Assembly (NCBI RefSeq): GCF_024723735.1
Contig: NZ_JANQDU010000001.1
Coordinates: forward strand, 558,001 to 622,000
Length of the DNA stretch: 64,000 nucleotides
Direction: 5' to 3'
Origin: Frigidibacter sp. ROC022
GTDB lineage: Bacteria > Pseudomonadota > Alphaproteobacteria > Rhodobacterales > Rhodobacteraceae
The notes under the pieces are model-generated. The model was not told the origin of the DNA. It was given only the letters and a program-made list of their open reading frames with translations, and did no database searches. Positions 55,516 to 63,534 of this stretch are shown piece by piece. The position numbers and the translations under genes were made by a program. Positions within the stretch are counted from its first letter, which is position 1. Each line of letters starts with the position of its first letter.

Positions 55516-56727
55516 TCATTCGACGCGCTTCAACCGGGCGGTTCGGGCCTCGGGCGCGGCGGCCAGCCGGGCGGCAAAGGCCAGAAGCCGCGACAAGGCA
55601 TCGGTGAAGCGGTCGTCGGCGACGGTCAGCGCAACCCGGATATGGCCGGCGGCGGCCTGGCCGAAGCTCTCGCCGGGCATGACGCCGATCTTCTCGGCCT
55701 CCAGCAGCGCGTCGGCGAAGGCATTGCCGTCCAGCCCGGTGGCACGGATATCCAGCATGAGATACATCGCCCCGCCGGAGGGGATCAGCCGGACGACGTT
55801 CTGCGCCTCCAGCAGCGCCCTGGCCAGAGCCCGGCGGCGGCGGAAGGGTTCGGCGATCTCCGCCTCGAACCCGGCGCCGAGCGACAGCGCAAAGAGCGCC
55901 GCCACCTGGACGAAACCGGCGACGCCATAGGTGGTGTTGGTGGCCAGGGCGTCCATCGCTGCGATCACCGGTTCCGGCGCCACGACCCAGCCGATCCGGC
56001 TGCCGGTCATCGCATGGCTCTTCGACATGGAGCCGATGACGATGGTCCGTTCCGCCATGTCGGGCAGGGCGCGGGGCGAGAGGTGCCGGCCCTCCCAGAC
56101 CTGCGTGTCATAGACCTCGTCCGAGATCAGCCAGAGATCGGCCTCGCGCACGGCCCCGGCGATCCCGTCCAGCGTGGCCCGGTCATAGATCACCCCGGTC
56201 GGGTTGTTGGGAGAATTGATCAGCAGGGAGCGGGCGCCGGAGGCGCGGGCAAGGATATCGGCGGGATCGGGGCGAAAGCCGTTCCCGGGCCGGCAGGGCA
56301 CCGCGACCGGCCGGCCCCCGACGGCGCGGACGGTGCCGGGGTAGGTGGCATAGTAGGGATCGCAGATCAGCGCTTTGTCGCCGGGGTCGCAGACCGCGTG
56401 ATGGGCCGCGAACAGCCCCGCCTGGCCGCCCGGCACGATCAGCACGTTCTCGACGCCGGTGGGCACGCCGGTCCGTTCCGAGACCCGGGCGGCGACCGCC
56501 TCGCGCAGCGGCAGGATGCCGGGAATCGCCGGATAGCCGGTGGCGCCGGCCAGCGCCGCCCGGTGCATCGCGTCGAGAATCTGCGGATCGGTGCGGATGT
56601 CATGCTCGCCGATGGTCAGTTCGATCACCGGCTCGCCGGCCCGGGCCATCGCGCGGGCGCGGCGGAAGGCGTCCCAGCCATCCGGGCCGCTGGCATGAAT
56701 GCCGCTGATCTGTCGTGACAATTGCAT
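55516..56727 (-). CDS. Class I/II PLP-dependent aminotransferase
   Basis: 403 residues, AGGAGG 7 nt before the ATG. Fold type I: VIELTIGEHDIRTDPQILDAMHRAALAGATGYPAIPGILPLREAVA, DPYYATYPGTVRAVGGRPVAVP, LLINSPNNPTGVIYDRATL, LWLISDEVYDTQVW and the PLP lysine in IGSMSKSHAMTGSRIGWVV. Resembles the aspartate/arginine-pyruvate aminotransferase group; the amino donor is not determinable. Confidence 0.9.
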   Translation of the reverse strand: MQLSRQISGIHASGPDGWDAFRRARAMARAGEPVIELTIGEHDIRTDPQILDAMHRAALAGATGYPAIPGILPLREAVAARVSERTGVPTGVENVLIVPGGQAGLFAAHHAVCDPGDKALICDPYYATYPGTVRAVGGRPVAVPCRPGNGFRPDPADILARASGARSLLINSPNNPTGVIYDRATLDGIAGAVREADLWLISDEVYDTQVWEGRHLSPRALPDMAERTIVIGSMSKSHAMTGSRIGWVVAPEPVIAAMDALATNTTYGVAGFVQVAALFALSLGAGFEAEIAEPFRRRRALARALLEAQNVVRLIPSGGAMYLMLDIRATGLDGNAFADALLEAEKIGVMPGESFGQAAAGHIRVALTVADDRFTDALSRLLAFAARLAAAPEARTARLKRVE

Positions 56728-56829
56728 CCGCCACCTCCTGAAATTCGCGCCCGGCAGGGTGCATGGGGCCGGCGGATTGTCAAATGAACGGCTGTGCGAC
56801 GGGCCATGACGGGCGCTGATCGGCCGGGG

Positions 56830-57309
56830 CTATCGCGCCGGCCCCTCGGCATGGTCGTCGCCGCCGATCTCGCGCCAGAGCCGCGACCCGGGGCCTTCGG
56901 CGGCGGCCTCGTCATCGCGGTTGAACAGGGCGCAGCGTTTCATCGACAGGCAGCCGCAGCCGATGCAGCCATCCAGCCGCTCGCGCAGCCGTTCCATGCC
57001 GCGGATTCGTCGGTCGAGCTCACGGCGGAAATGCCGGGCGATCCGGTTCCAGTCGGCCTGGGTGGCGGCCCGGCCTGGCGGCAACCGGTCCAGCACCGCG
57101 CCGACCTCGGCCAGCGAGAAGCCCAGATCGGTCGCCACCCGGATGATCGACAGCCGCCGCAGATCGGCCCGCAGATAGCGCCGCTGCCCGCCCGAGGTGC
57201 GCAGCGGTTTGACCAGGCCCCGGGTCTCGTAGAACCGCAGGGTCGGGACCGACAGCCCGGTGCGGGCCGCGACTTCGCCGATGCCGAGATCGCGGGGAGG
57301 AAGCGCCAT
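56830..57309 (-). CDS. soxR: Redox-sensitive transcriptional activator SoxR
   Basis: 159 residues. MerR HTH (IGEVAARTGLSVPTLRFYETRGLVKPLRTSGGQRRYLRADLRRL), dimer helix, then the 2Fe-2S site Cys115/118/120/126 in the exact SoxR spacing C-x2-C-x-C-x5-C. It activates transcription when its cluster is oxidised by redox-cycling agents. Divergent from the VOC-family gene across a clear SoxR box, which should be its local target. There is no soxS. Confidence 0.95.
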   Translation of the reverse strand: MALPPRDLGIGEVAARTGLSVPTLRFYETRGLVKPLRTSGGQRRYLRADLRRLSIIRVATDLGFSLAEVGAVLDRLPPGRAATQADWNRIARHFRRELDRRIRGMERLRERLDGCIGCGCLSMKRCALFNRDDEAAAEGPGSRLWREIGGDDHAEGPAR

Positions 57310-57332
57310 GAAAGCCTCTTTGAAGAAATCGC

Positions 57333-57363
57333 TTGACCTAAAGTATACTTGAGGTCCTAGACC
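57333..57363 (+). promoter_or_regulatory. SoxR-type promoter of the VOC-family gene
   Basis: TTGACC (57333-57338), 19-nt spacer, TAGACC (57358-57363). The over-long spacer is the standard of MerR/SoxR-activated promoters, and the SoxR box lies within it. Confidence 0.65.
57337..57354. promoter_or_regulatory. SoxR box between soxR and the VOC-family gene
   Basis: CCTAAAGTATACTTGAGG agrees with the consensus CCTCAAGTTAACTTGAGG at 15 of 18 positions, differing at the fourth base and the central pair. It lies 28 nt from the soxR start and 46 nt from the VOC gene start. Confidence 0.85.
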
Positions 57364-57399
57364 ACGGTGCCAGAGAGTTCAAACCGAAAGGACACAGCC

Positions 57400-57783
57400 A
57401 TGACGGCCACTCTGGAACATGTGAACCTGACCGTCTCGGACCCCGAGGCCTTTGCCGAAAAGCTCTGCGAGCTGTTCGACTGGAAAATCCGCTGGAAAGG
57501 CCCGGCGATCGCCGAGGGATTCAGCGTCCATGTCGGCGGGCCCGAGACCTATCTGGCGGTCTACAGCGGGCCGAACGGTATCGCCGAGCCGGGCGGGTCG
57601 AGCTATGCGACACGGGGCGGGCTGAACCATGTCGGCTTTGTCGTCGATGACCTCGACGCGATGGAGGAACGGGTCCGCGCCGCCGGCTTCACGCCGCGCA
57701 GCCATGCCGATTACGAACCCGGGCGGCGGTTCTATTTCGACGGCCCCGAGGGGGTGGAGTTCGAACTGGTCAGCTACGCCTGA
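57400..57783 (+). CDS. VOC-family (glyoxalase/bleomycin-resistance fold) protein, probable SoxR target
   Basis: 127 residues from ATG 57400 (AAAGGA upstream). Two beta-alpha-beta modules: LEHVNLTVSDPEAFAEKLCELFDWKIRWKG and GLNHVGFVVDDLDAMEERVRAAGF, with candidate metal ligands His in EHVNL and NHVGF, and Glu in EGVEFELVSY. Substrate is unknown. Control by SoxR suggests detoxification of, or resistance to, a redox-active small molecule. Confidence 0.88.
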   Translation: MTATLEHVNLTVSDPEAFAEKLCELFDWKIRWKGPAIAEGFSVHVGGPETYLAVYSGPNGIAEPGGSSYATRGGLNHVGFVVDDLDAMEERVRAAGFTPRSHADYEPGRRFYFDGPEGVEFELVSYA

Positions 57784-57798
57784 GCCGGCCGGCGTCCC

Positions 57799-58140
57799 TC
57801 AGAATGCCCCGAGCGCGGCCTGCACCTTCCTGGGCAGGCCGGCGCGAATGATCCGGTAGCTCTCGCGCAGCCGGTGCGCCAGTTCCTCGGGGTCGCTGTC
57901 GAAGGGCAGGGTGATCCAGGAGCGGTGGAAATAGCGCGCCTTCACCCCGACCCCGGCGTCGATCAGCATTTCCGCCTGCTCGATCCCGGCGCATTTGACC
58001 GAGACGCCGGGCGTCACCGCGCCGATGCTGGCGAACATCTTGCCGCCGACCTTCCAGGCGTCATGGCCGCCACCCCAGGGGTCCGATACCTCGGCTCCGG
58101 GGAAGCCCGCGCAGATCGCGTTGATGGCATCACGGCTCAT
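57799..58140 (-). CDS. MmcQ/YjbR-family DNA-binding-like protein
   Basis: 113 residues from ATG 58140. INAICAGFPGAEVSDPWGGGHDAWKVGGKMFASIG, then VSVKCAGIEQAEMLIDAG and ARYFHRSWITLPFDSD.PEELAHRLRESYRII is the MmcQ/YjbR (CyaY-like fold) pattern, a small cytoplasmic protein of unclear role. The frame is open upstream into the cysS leader region, but that extension does not look coding. Confidence 0.9.
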   Translation of the reverse strand: MSRDAINAICAGFPGAEVSDPWGGGHDAWKVGGKMFASIGAVTPGVSVKCAGIEQAEMLIDAGVGVKARYFHRSWITLPFDSDPEELAHRLRESYRIIRAGLPRKVQAALGAF

Positions 58141-58227
58141 GCCCGGCAGCATGCCCGGTGCCGCGATGTCCGGCAAGCCCTGCGAAATTGCTTGGCGGGG
58201 CCGGGCCTTGGTGCTAGGACAGCCGCC

Positions 58228-58272
58228 ATGAACCGTGCCGCAATCGCCATTATCTGCTGCATTCCCTGCTGA
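58228..58272 (+). CDS. Cys-rich 14-residue leader peptide upstream of cysS
   Basis: ATG 58228 to TGA 58272 encodes MNRAAIAIICCIPC. Three of the last five codons are Cys (TGC TGC ATT CCC TGC) and the ORF ends 76 nt before the cysS start. AGGA lies about 8 nt upstream and a possible promoter TTGCTT-N18-TGCTAG ends at 58217, so the transcript would start just before the ORF. I infer a cysteine-tRNA-sensing leader. Confidence 0.6.
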   Translation: MNRAAIAIICCIPC

Positions 58273-58277
58273 CCTCA

Positions 58278-58324
58278 GTCCGCGGGCGGTTTTCCTTATT
58301 CCATAAGCAAACACGGTCCCGCGG
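58278..58324 (+). promoter_or_regulatory. Possible attenuator structure in the cysS leader
   Basis: CCGCGGG (58280-58286), starting 7 nt after the leader ORF stop, is complementary to CCCGCGG (58318-58324), with a 31-nt AT-richer loop. A ribosome stalled on the Cys codons would change access to this region. Fold energies were not computed. Confidence 0.35.
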
Positions 58325-58348
58325 GCGCACCCCGTTCTGGAGCGCGTG

Positions 58349-59809
58349 ATGACGCCGATCCGCCTGACCAATTCGATGACCCGGAAGAAGGAGCTGTTCG
58401 AGCCCCTCGACCGGCAGAACGTCCGCATGTATCTCTGCGGCCCGACGGTCTATGACCGGGCGCATCTGGGCAACGCGCGGCCGGTGGTGGTCTTCGACGT
58501 GCTGTTCCGGCTGCTGCGGCATGTCTACGGCGCCGATCACGTCACCTATGTGCGCAATTTCACCGACGTGGACGACCGGATCAACGCCACCGCCCTGGCG
58601 CGGAAGGAGGCCGGGGCCGAGGGCACTCTGGAAGAGCTGATCCACGCCCGTTCCGACGAGACGATCCGCTGGTATCACGAGGACATGGGGGCGCTCGGGG
58701 CGCTGCCGCCGACGCATGAGCCGCGGGCGACGGAATATATTCCGCAGATGGTGGCGATGATCGCCGACCTGATCGACAAGGACCATGCCTACGAGGCCGA
58801 GGGCCATGTGCTGTTCGCGGTCGATTCCTGGCGCGAGGGCTATGGCAAGCTGTCGGGCCGTTCGGTCGAGGACATGATCGCCGGGGCGCGGGTCGAGGTG
58901 GCGCCCTACAAGCGCAACCCGATGGATTTCGTGCTGTGGAAACCCTCGGACGCCGAACTGCCGGGCTGGGAGAGCCCCTGGGGCCGGGGCCGGCCGGGCT
59001 GGCATATCGAATGCTCGGCGATGGCGCATGAGTTGCTGGGCGAAAGCTTCGACATCCACGGCGGCGGCTCGGACCTGATGTTCCCGCATCACGAGAACGA
59101 AATCGCGCAAAGCTGCTGCGCCTATCCGCATGGCAGCTTTGCGAAAGTGTGGCTGCACAACGAGATGCTGATGGTCGAGGGGCGGAAGATGTCCAAGTCC
59201 CTGGGCAACTTCTTCACCGTGCGGGACCTGCTGGACCAGGGCGTGCCGGGGGAGGTGATCAGGTTCGTGTTGCTGGGGACGCATTATCGCAAGCCGATGG
59301 ACTGGACCGAGAAGAAACGCGAGGAGGCCGAGGCCACTCTCAGAAAGTGGCGCGAGCTGACAGCTTCCGCGCAAGCGGGCGGGACACCGAATCCTCGGGT
59401 CGTGTCCGCGCTTGCTGATGACTTGAACACCTGGGGCGCGATTTCCGTGCTTCACGAGATTGCGGGGGCGATTGAGCGCAAGCAGCGCTCTGATGTCTCG
59501 CAAGCCGAGATGGATGATTTCGCAGCGTCGGCGCAGTTGCTTGGGGTGTTGGAGGACAACTCCACAATGGGCGCTTGGGTATCTGATGGAGCTGTTGAGC
59601 GACTGGCTGCGCAGCCGCTTCTTGATGCCTTTGCAACCCGGCTTTTCCAGCTTCGCTTGGCAGCAATCGAATCGAAGGATTTCACGGCTGTGGATTCACT
59701 GAAGGCCGCATTGACCGATGCTGGAATTGAAGTGCGGATTTCAAAAGAAGGAGTCGAATTGTTGCCTTCAACCGACTTCGACCCCGCCAAGCTGGAGGCG
59801 CTGAAATGA
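58349..59809 (+). CDS. cysS: Cysteinyl-tRNA synthetase
   Basis: 486 residues from ATG 58349 (GGAG 6 nt upstream; a GTG one codon earlier is less likely). Class I motifs: zinc Cys30 ([10 protein letters not shown]), HLGN (HIGH) at 39-42, [32 protein letters not shown] and KMSKS at 280-284. Charges tRNA-Cys. Its 3' part (from about 59350) is clearly less GC-rich (about 56% by hand count in 59401-59760) and uses A/T-ending codons, unlike the first two-thirds and the neighbours; the protein still aligns with the anticodon-binding C-terminus. A Cys-rich leader ORF precedes it. Confidence 0.96.
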   Translation: MTPIRLTNSMTRKKELFEPLDRQNVRMYLCGPTVYDRAHLGNARPVVVFDVLFRLLRHVYGADHVTYVRNFTDVDDRINATALARKEAGAEGTLEELIHARSDETIRWYHEDMGALGALPPTHEPRATEYIPQMVAMIADLIDKDHAYEAEGHVLFAVDSWREGYGKLSGRSVEDMIAGARVEVAPYKRNPMDFVLWKPSDAELPGWESPWGRGRPGWHIECSAMAHELLGESFDIHGGGSDLMFPHHENEIAQSCCAYPHGSFAKVWLHNEMLMVEGRKMSKSLGNFFTVRDLLDQGVPGEVIRFVLLGTHYRKPMDWTEKKREEAEATLRKWRELTASAQAGGTPNPRVVSALADDLNTWGAISVLHEIAGAIERKQRSDVSQAEMDDFAASAQLLGVLEDNSTMGAWVSDGAVERLAAQPLLDAFATRLFQLRLAAIESKDFTAVDSLKAALTDAGIEVRISKEGVELLPSTDFDPAKLEALK

Positions 59810-59898
59810 CCCACCGTTCAAATCATCTCCCCACAGAGGGCGGCGCCCGGCCCGAGGGTGGGTGCGAAGCGCCCGCCCTGGGGGGCGGGTCGGGCGCT

Positions 59899-59922
59899 GC
59901 CCGGTTCGCAGGCGAACCGGGC
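59899..59922. repeat. Hairpin between cysS and cimA
   Basis: Arms GCCCGGTTCG and CGAACCGGGC around AGG/CAGG form a perfect 10-bp stem, followed by TTTC. A second GC-rich inverted repeat (GCGCCCG ... CGGGCGC, about 59869-59897) precedes it. Together they could be a weak terminator or a processing site before cimA. Confidence 0.55.
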
Positions 59923-59969
59923 TTTCAGGAAGAAAACAGCCGGCCTCGTATGGGTCAGGAGACAAGATC

Positions 59970-61589
59970 ATGAGCGAACGCCTCTATCTCTTCGACACCA
60001 CGCTGCGCGACGGCCAGCAGACCCAGGGCGTTCAGTTCTCGACCGACGAGAAACGCCAGATCGCGGCCTCGCTGGACAGTCTCGGCATCGATTATGTCGA
60101 AGGCGGCTGGCCGGGCGCCAACCCGACCGACAGCGAGTTTTTCGAGTCGCCGCAGCCGCTCGACGCCACCCTCACCGCCTTCGGGATGACCAAGCGCTCG
60201 GGCCGCTCGGCCGAGAATGACGACGTTCTGGCGGCGGTGCTGAACGCGGGCACCCCGGCGGTCTGCCTGGTCGGCAAGGCCAATGCCTTCCATGTCGAGA
60301 CCGCGCTTGGCATTCCGCTGGCGGACAACATCGAAAATCTCTCTGCCTCCTTCGCCCATGTCGTCGCGCAGGGACGCGAGGCGCTGTTCGATGCCGAGCA
60401 TTTCTTCGACGGCTACAAGGCCGATCCGGACTATGCGCTGGAATGCCTGCACGCCGCCTACGATGCCGGCGCCCGCTGGATCGTGCTCTGCGACACCAAT
60501 GGCGGCAGCCTGCCGCGCGAAGTGGCGCGGATCACCCGCGCGGTGATCGAAAGCGGCATCCCGGGCGACCGCCTGGCGATCCACGCCCATGACGACACCG
60601 GCAACGCGGTGGCCAACAGCCTGGCCGCCATCGACGCCGGGGCGCGGCAGATCCAGGGCACGCTGAACGGGCTGGGCGAACGCTGCGGCAATGCCAACCT
60701 GACGACGCTGATCCCGACCCTGCTGCTGAAGGAACCCTATTGCAGCCAGTTCCGCACCGGCGTCACCGCCGAGGCCCTGCGCGGGCTGACGAAGACCTCG
60801 CGCCTGCTCGACGACATCCTGAACCGGGTTCCCTTGCGTGCCGCGCCCTATGTCGGCGCTTCGGCCTTTGCCCACAAGGCCGGGCTGCATGCCAGCGCCA
60901 TCGCCAAGGACCCGAGCACCTATGAACATGTCCCGCCCGACTCGATCGGCAACGCGCGGATCGTGCCGATGTCCAACCAGGCCGGGCAATCGAACCTGCG
61001 CGCCCGGCTGGAAGGCATGGGGCTGAATGTCCCGCGCGACACTCCGGCCCTGGCCCGCATCCTCGAAACGATCAAGGAACGGGAATCGCAGGGCTATTCC
61101 TATGACACCGCCCAGGCCAGCTTCGAATTGCTGGCGCGGCGCGAGCTGGGCCTGCTGCCGGATTTCTTCGAGGTGAAACGCTACCGGGTCACCGTCGAGC
61201 GCCGCAAGAACAAGCGCGACGACATGGTGACGCTGTCTGAGGCGGTGGTGGTGGTGAAGATCGGCGGCGAGAAGATGCTGTCGGTCTCGGAGAGCCTGGA
61301 CGAGAGCGGCTCGGATCGCGGCCCGGTCAACGCGCTGTCCAAGGCGCTGGCCAAGGACCTCGGCCCCTATCAGGCGATCATCGACGACCTGCGGCTGGTC
61401 GATTTCAAGGTCCGCATCACCCAGGGCGGGACCGAGGCCGTGACCCGTGTGGTGATCGACAGCGAGGACGGGCAGGGCCGTCGCTGGGCCACCGTCGGCG
61501 TCTCTCCCAATATCGTCGATGCCTCCTTCGAGGCGCTCTGCGACGCGATCAACTGGAAGCTTGTGCGCGACGGAGCGCGCCCGGTGTGA
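59970..61589 (+). CDS. cimA: (R)-citramalate synthase
   Basis: 539 residues from ATG 59970 (AGGAG 8 nt upstream). Condenses acetyl-CoA and pyruvate in the threonine-independent isoleucine route. DRE-TIM metallolyase features: FDTTLRDGQQTQGVQFS, HDDTGNAVANSLAAIDAGARQIQGTLNGLGERCGNANL, GLHASAIAKDPSTYEHV, and a C-terminal LeuA-like allosteric domain. The length and QQTQG motif separate it from isopropylmalate synthase (LeuA). Confidence 0.92.
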   Translation: MSERLYLFDTTLRDGQQTQGVQFSTDEKRQIAASLDSLGIDYVEGGWPGANPTDSEFFESPQPLDATLTAFGMTKRSGRSAENDDVLAAVLNAGTPAVCLVGKANAFHVETALGIPLADNIENLSASFAHVVAQGREALFDAEHFFDGYKADPDYALECLHAAYDAGARWIVLCDTNGGSLPREVARITRAVIESGIPGDRLAIHAHDDTGNAVANSLAAIDAGARQIQGTLNGLGERCGNANLTTLIPTLLLKEPYCSQFRTGVTAEALRGLTKTSRLLDDILNRVPLRAAPYVGASAFAHKAGLHASAIAKDPSTYEHVPPDSIGNARIVPMSNQAGQSNLRARLEGMGLNVPRDTPALARILETIKERESQGYSYDTAQASFELLARRELGLLPDFFEVKRYRVTVERRKNKRDDMVTLSEAVVVVKIGGEKMLSVSESLDESGSDRGPVNALSKALAKDLGPYQAIIDDLRLVDFKVRITQGGTEAVTRVVIDSEDGQGRRWATVGVSPNIVDASFEALCDAINWKLVRDGARPV

Positions 61590-61759
61590 GCCCGCCCGCC
61601 GCGTTCTTCACCCTGCACCGCGACCTGCCGCGCGAGGAGCCGGGGGCGGATGGATTGGCCCTGGCCGGGATGCCGGAAGATGCCCCGCAGGGGGGTGGCC
61701 TCCGGCATCGGGCACCGGGCGGGATCGCCTGTTCGCTGACCGTCGCGGCCCCGGCATGA
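61586..61759 (+). pseudogene. Remnant of a class I SAM methyltransferase gene
   Basis: 57-codon ORF starting at GTG 61586 (GTGA overlap with cimA) and ending in an ATGA overlap with the next gene. The N-terminus FFTLHRDLPREEPGADGLALAGMPEDA recalls the start of class I SAM-dependent methyltransferases (FFTLHRDLPREGPG...) found at this locus in related genomes, but the SAM site is missing and the rest is low complexity. I read this as an internal deletion that kept both couplings. This relation is from memory and unverified. Confidence 0.4.
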
Positions 61760-62496
61760 GCCTCGATGCCTGCGCCTCCCTGGTCCAGCGTGGCGATCCG
61801 GACCGGTTCCTGGCGGTGATGGCCGCGCCGCCGGCGGCCCGCGCCGTCCTGTTCCCGCTCTATGCCTTCAATCTCGAGGTTGCCCGCGCCCCGCAGGTGA
61901 CGCGCGAACCGCTGATCGCAGAGATGCGGCTGCAATGGTGGCGCGACGCGCTGGCCGAGATCGCCGAAGGCCGCCCGGTCCGCAACCATGAGGTGACGGT
62001 ACCGCTGGCCGCGGCGCTGACCCCGGCGGCGGCGCGGGGCCTCGACGATCTGATCCTGGCCCGGCACTGCGATATCGGCGCCCAGCCCTTTGCCGATGCC
62101 GCGGCGCTGATGGACTATCTCGACCGCACCGCCGGCACCCTGCTCTGGGCCGGGGCGCAATCTCTGGGCGCGGCCGAGGGCGAGCAGGCGCTGCGGGCCT
62201 GGGGCCGGGCGCAGGGGCTGGCGAACTGGTTCCTGGCCTGTCCGGCGCTGCTGGCGCAGGGCGGCACCCCGCTGCCGGATGCTTCCGGGGCCGGGATCGC
62301 CGCGCTGGCCGAGGCGGCGCTGAAGGAAATCCGCGCCGTGCGGCCGCCGAAAACCCCGGTGCTGCTGGCCACCTGGCGCGCGAAGGCGCTGCTGACACAG
62401 GCCCGGCGCCACCCCGACCGGGTGCTGTCCGGCCGCCTCGCGCAGTCCGAGTTCCGCCGCCGCGGCAGCCTGCTCTGGCGCAGCCTGGCGGGCTAG
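61756..62496 (+). CDS. Squalene/phytoene synthase-family protein
   Basis: 246 residues from ATG 61756. ARAVLFPLYAFNLEVARAPQVTREPLIAEMRLQWWRDALAEI, then DLILARHCDIGAQPFADAAALMDYLDRTAGTLLWAGAQSL. The first substrate region lacks the classical DxxxD prenyl-diphosphate motif; it resembles the NDUFAF6-like non-terpenoid members seen in alphaproteobacteria, so a role in complex I assembly is possible. Short for a true phytoene synthase. Confidence 0.8.
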   Translation: MSLDACASLVQRGDPDRFLAVMAAPPAARAVLFPLYAFNLEVARAPQVTREPLIAEMRLQWWRDALAEIAEGRPVRNHEVTVPLAAALTPAAARGLDDLILARHCDIGAQPFADAAALMDYLDRTAGTLLWAGAQSLGAAEGEQALRAWGRAQGLANWFLACPALLAQGGTPLPDASGAGIAALAEAALKEIRAVRPPKTPVLLATWRAKALLTQARRHPDRVLSGRLAQSEFRRRGSLLWRSLAG

Positions 62497-62558
62497 GCAG
62501 GCTTGCACGCGCTGGCCCCGGGCGGCAAGACTGGGCGGGAACAGCCGGCGGAGGCGGT

Positions 62559-63158
62559 ATGGCGGCCCTGAAACCCACCCGATTCACGGCCCGCGTGCTC
62601 TGGCTCGGCCTGGTCCGCGACCGTGGCGCGGCGCTGGCCTCGGCGCCGGTGGAGCGCATCACCTGCCGTTTCGACGGCGTCGCGGGCGAGGATCACGGCG
62701 GCGCCACCCGGGCCAGCTGCTCGCGCGTTCTGGACCTGCATCCGCGCGGCACCGAGATCCGGAACACCCGCCAGCTCTCGCTGGTCTCGGCCGAAGACCT
62801 GGCCGCGACCGCCGCCGCCATGGGGCTGGAGTGGCTCGATCCCGCCTGGCTCGGCGCCACGCTGCTGCTCGAGGGCATCCCCGATTTCACCCATGTCCCG
62901 CCATCGTCGCGGCTTCAGGCGCCCTCGGGCGCGACCCTTGTGGTCGATATGGAGAACCGGCCCTGCCAATTGCCGGCACCGGTGATCGAGCGCCATCACC
63001 CCGGTCTCGGCAAGGGGTTCAAATCCGCCGCCCGGGGCCGGCGCGGCGTCACCGCCTGGGTCGAGCGTGAAGGTCCGATCGCATTGGGCGACAGCCTGCG
63101 CCTGCATGTCCCCGACCAACCGGCCTGGCCGCATCTCGACGCTGCCCGGCAGAGCTGA
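62559..63158 (+). CDS. MOSC-domain protein
   Basis: 199 residues. [86 protein letters not shown] is a MOSC-fold sequence; residues about 145-190 ([27 protein letters not shown]) are the closing MOSC motif. The domain is found in molybdenum cofactor sulfurases and sulfur carriers; the conserved catalytic Cys position (RASCSRV) is present. Specific role unknown. Confidence 0.88.
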   Translation: MAALKPTRFTARVLWLGLVRDRGAALASAPVERITCRFDGVAGEDHGGATRASCSRVLDLHPRGTEIRNTRQLSLVSAEDLAATAAAMGLEWLDPAWLGATLLLEGIPDFTHVPPSSRLQAPSGATLVVDMENRPCQLPAPVIERHHPGLGKGFKSAARGRRGVTAWVEREGPIALGDSLRLHVPDQPAWPHLDAARQS

Positions 63159-63229
63159 CCGCGGCCATCTTCGGGGCGAAAATACTCCCGCCGGAGGCGC
63201 CCACCCCCGGGGTCGGCGGGCGGCCCGGG

Positions 63230-63301
63230 TCAGAGCGCCAGCAGCACGCCCAGGGCCAGCCCGATCAGAAATCCGAGATTCACGGCCAGCATCGCATTCA
63301 T
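63230..63301 (-). CDS. Possible 23-residue single-pass membrane microprotein
   Basis: [23 protein letters not shown], read by hand on the minus strand from ATG 63301 with AAGGGA 9-10 nt upstream. Almost entirely hydrophobic, with a GxxxG-type spacing (GFLIGLALG). It is short and no homologue can be checked here, so support is modest. Confidence 0.35.
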   Translation of the reverse strand: MNAMLAVNLGFLIGLALGVLLAL

Positions 63302-63534
63302 TGCCCGGGTCCCTTTCTGTACCCTTTGCGGTCCCGCCGCCTAGTCAGGGGCAAAATCCTTTACGAACCGTTGATTGCGGCCACGATCGGCCGCGCCGAT
63401 TTCCGATCCGAAACCGCGGCTGCCGATTCCATCGCCGGAAATGTCGCAAAAGCCCCTGTGTTTCGGCCCGGCATCGGCTAGGCCATGGCCGAACCCGGAG
63501 CTTGACGCCGGGGCACAGCCGTAGGGAGCGCGCA

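Noticed and set aside
59899-59922. Hairpin as a leucine/isoleucine attenuator of cimA
   Set aside because: The 160 nt between cysS and cimA contain no short ORF rich in Ile, Leu or Val codons, so only the hairpins remain.
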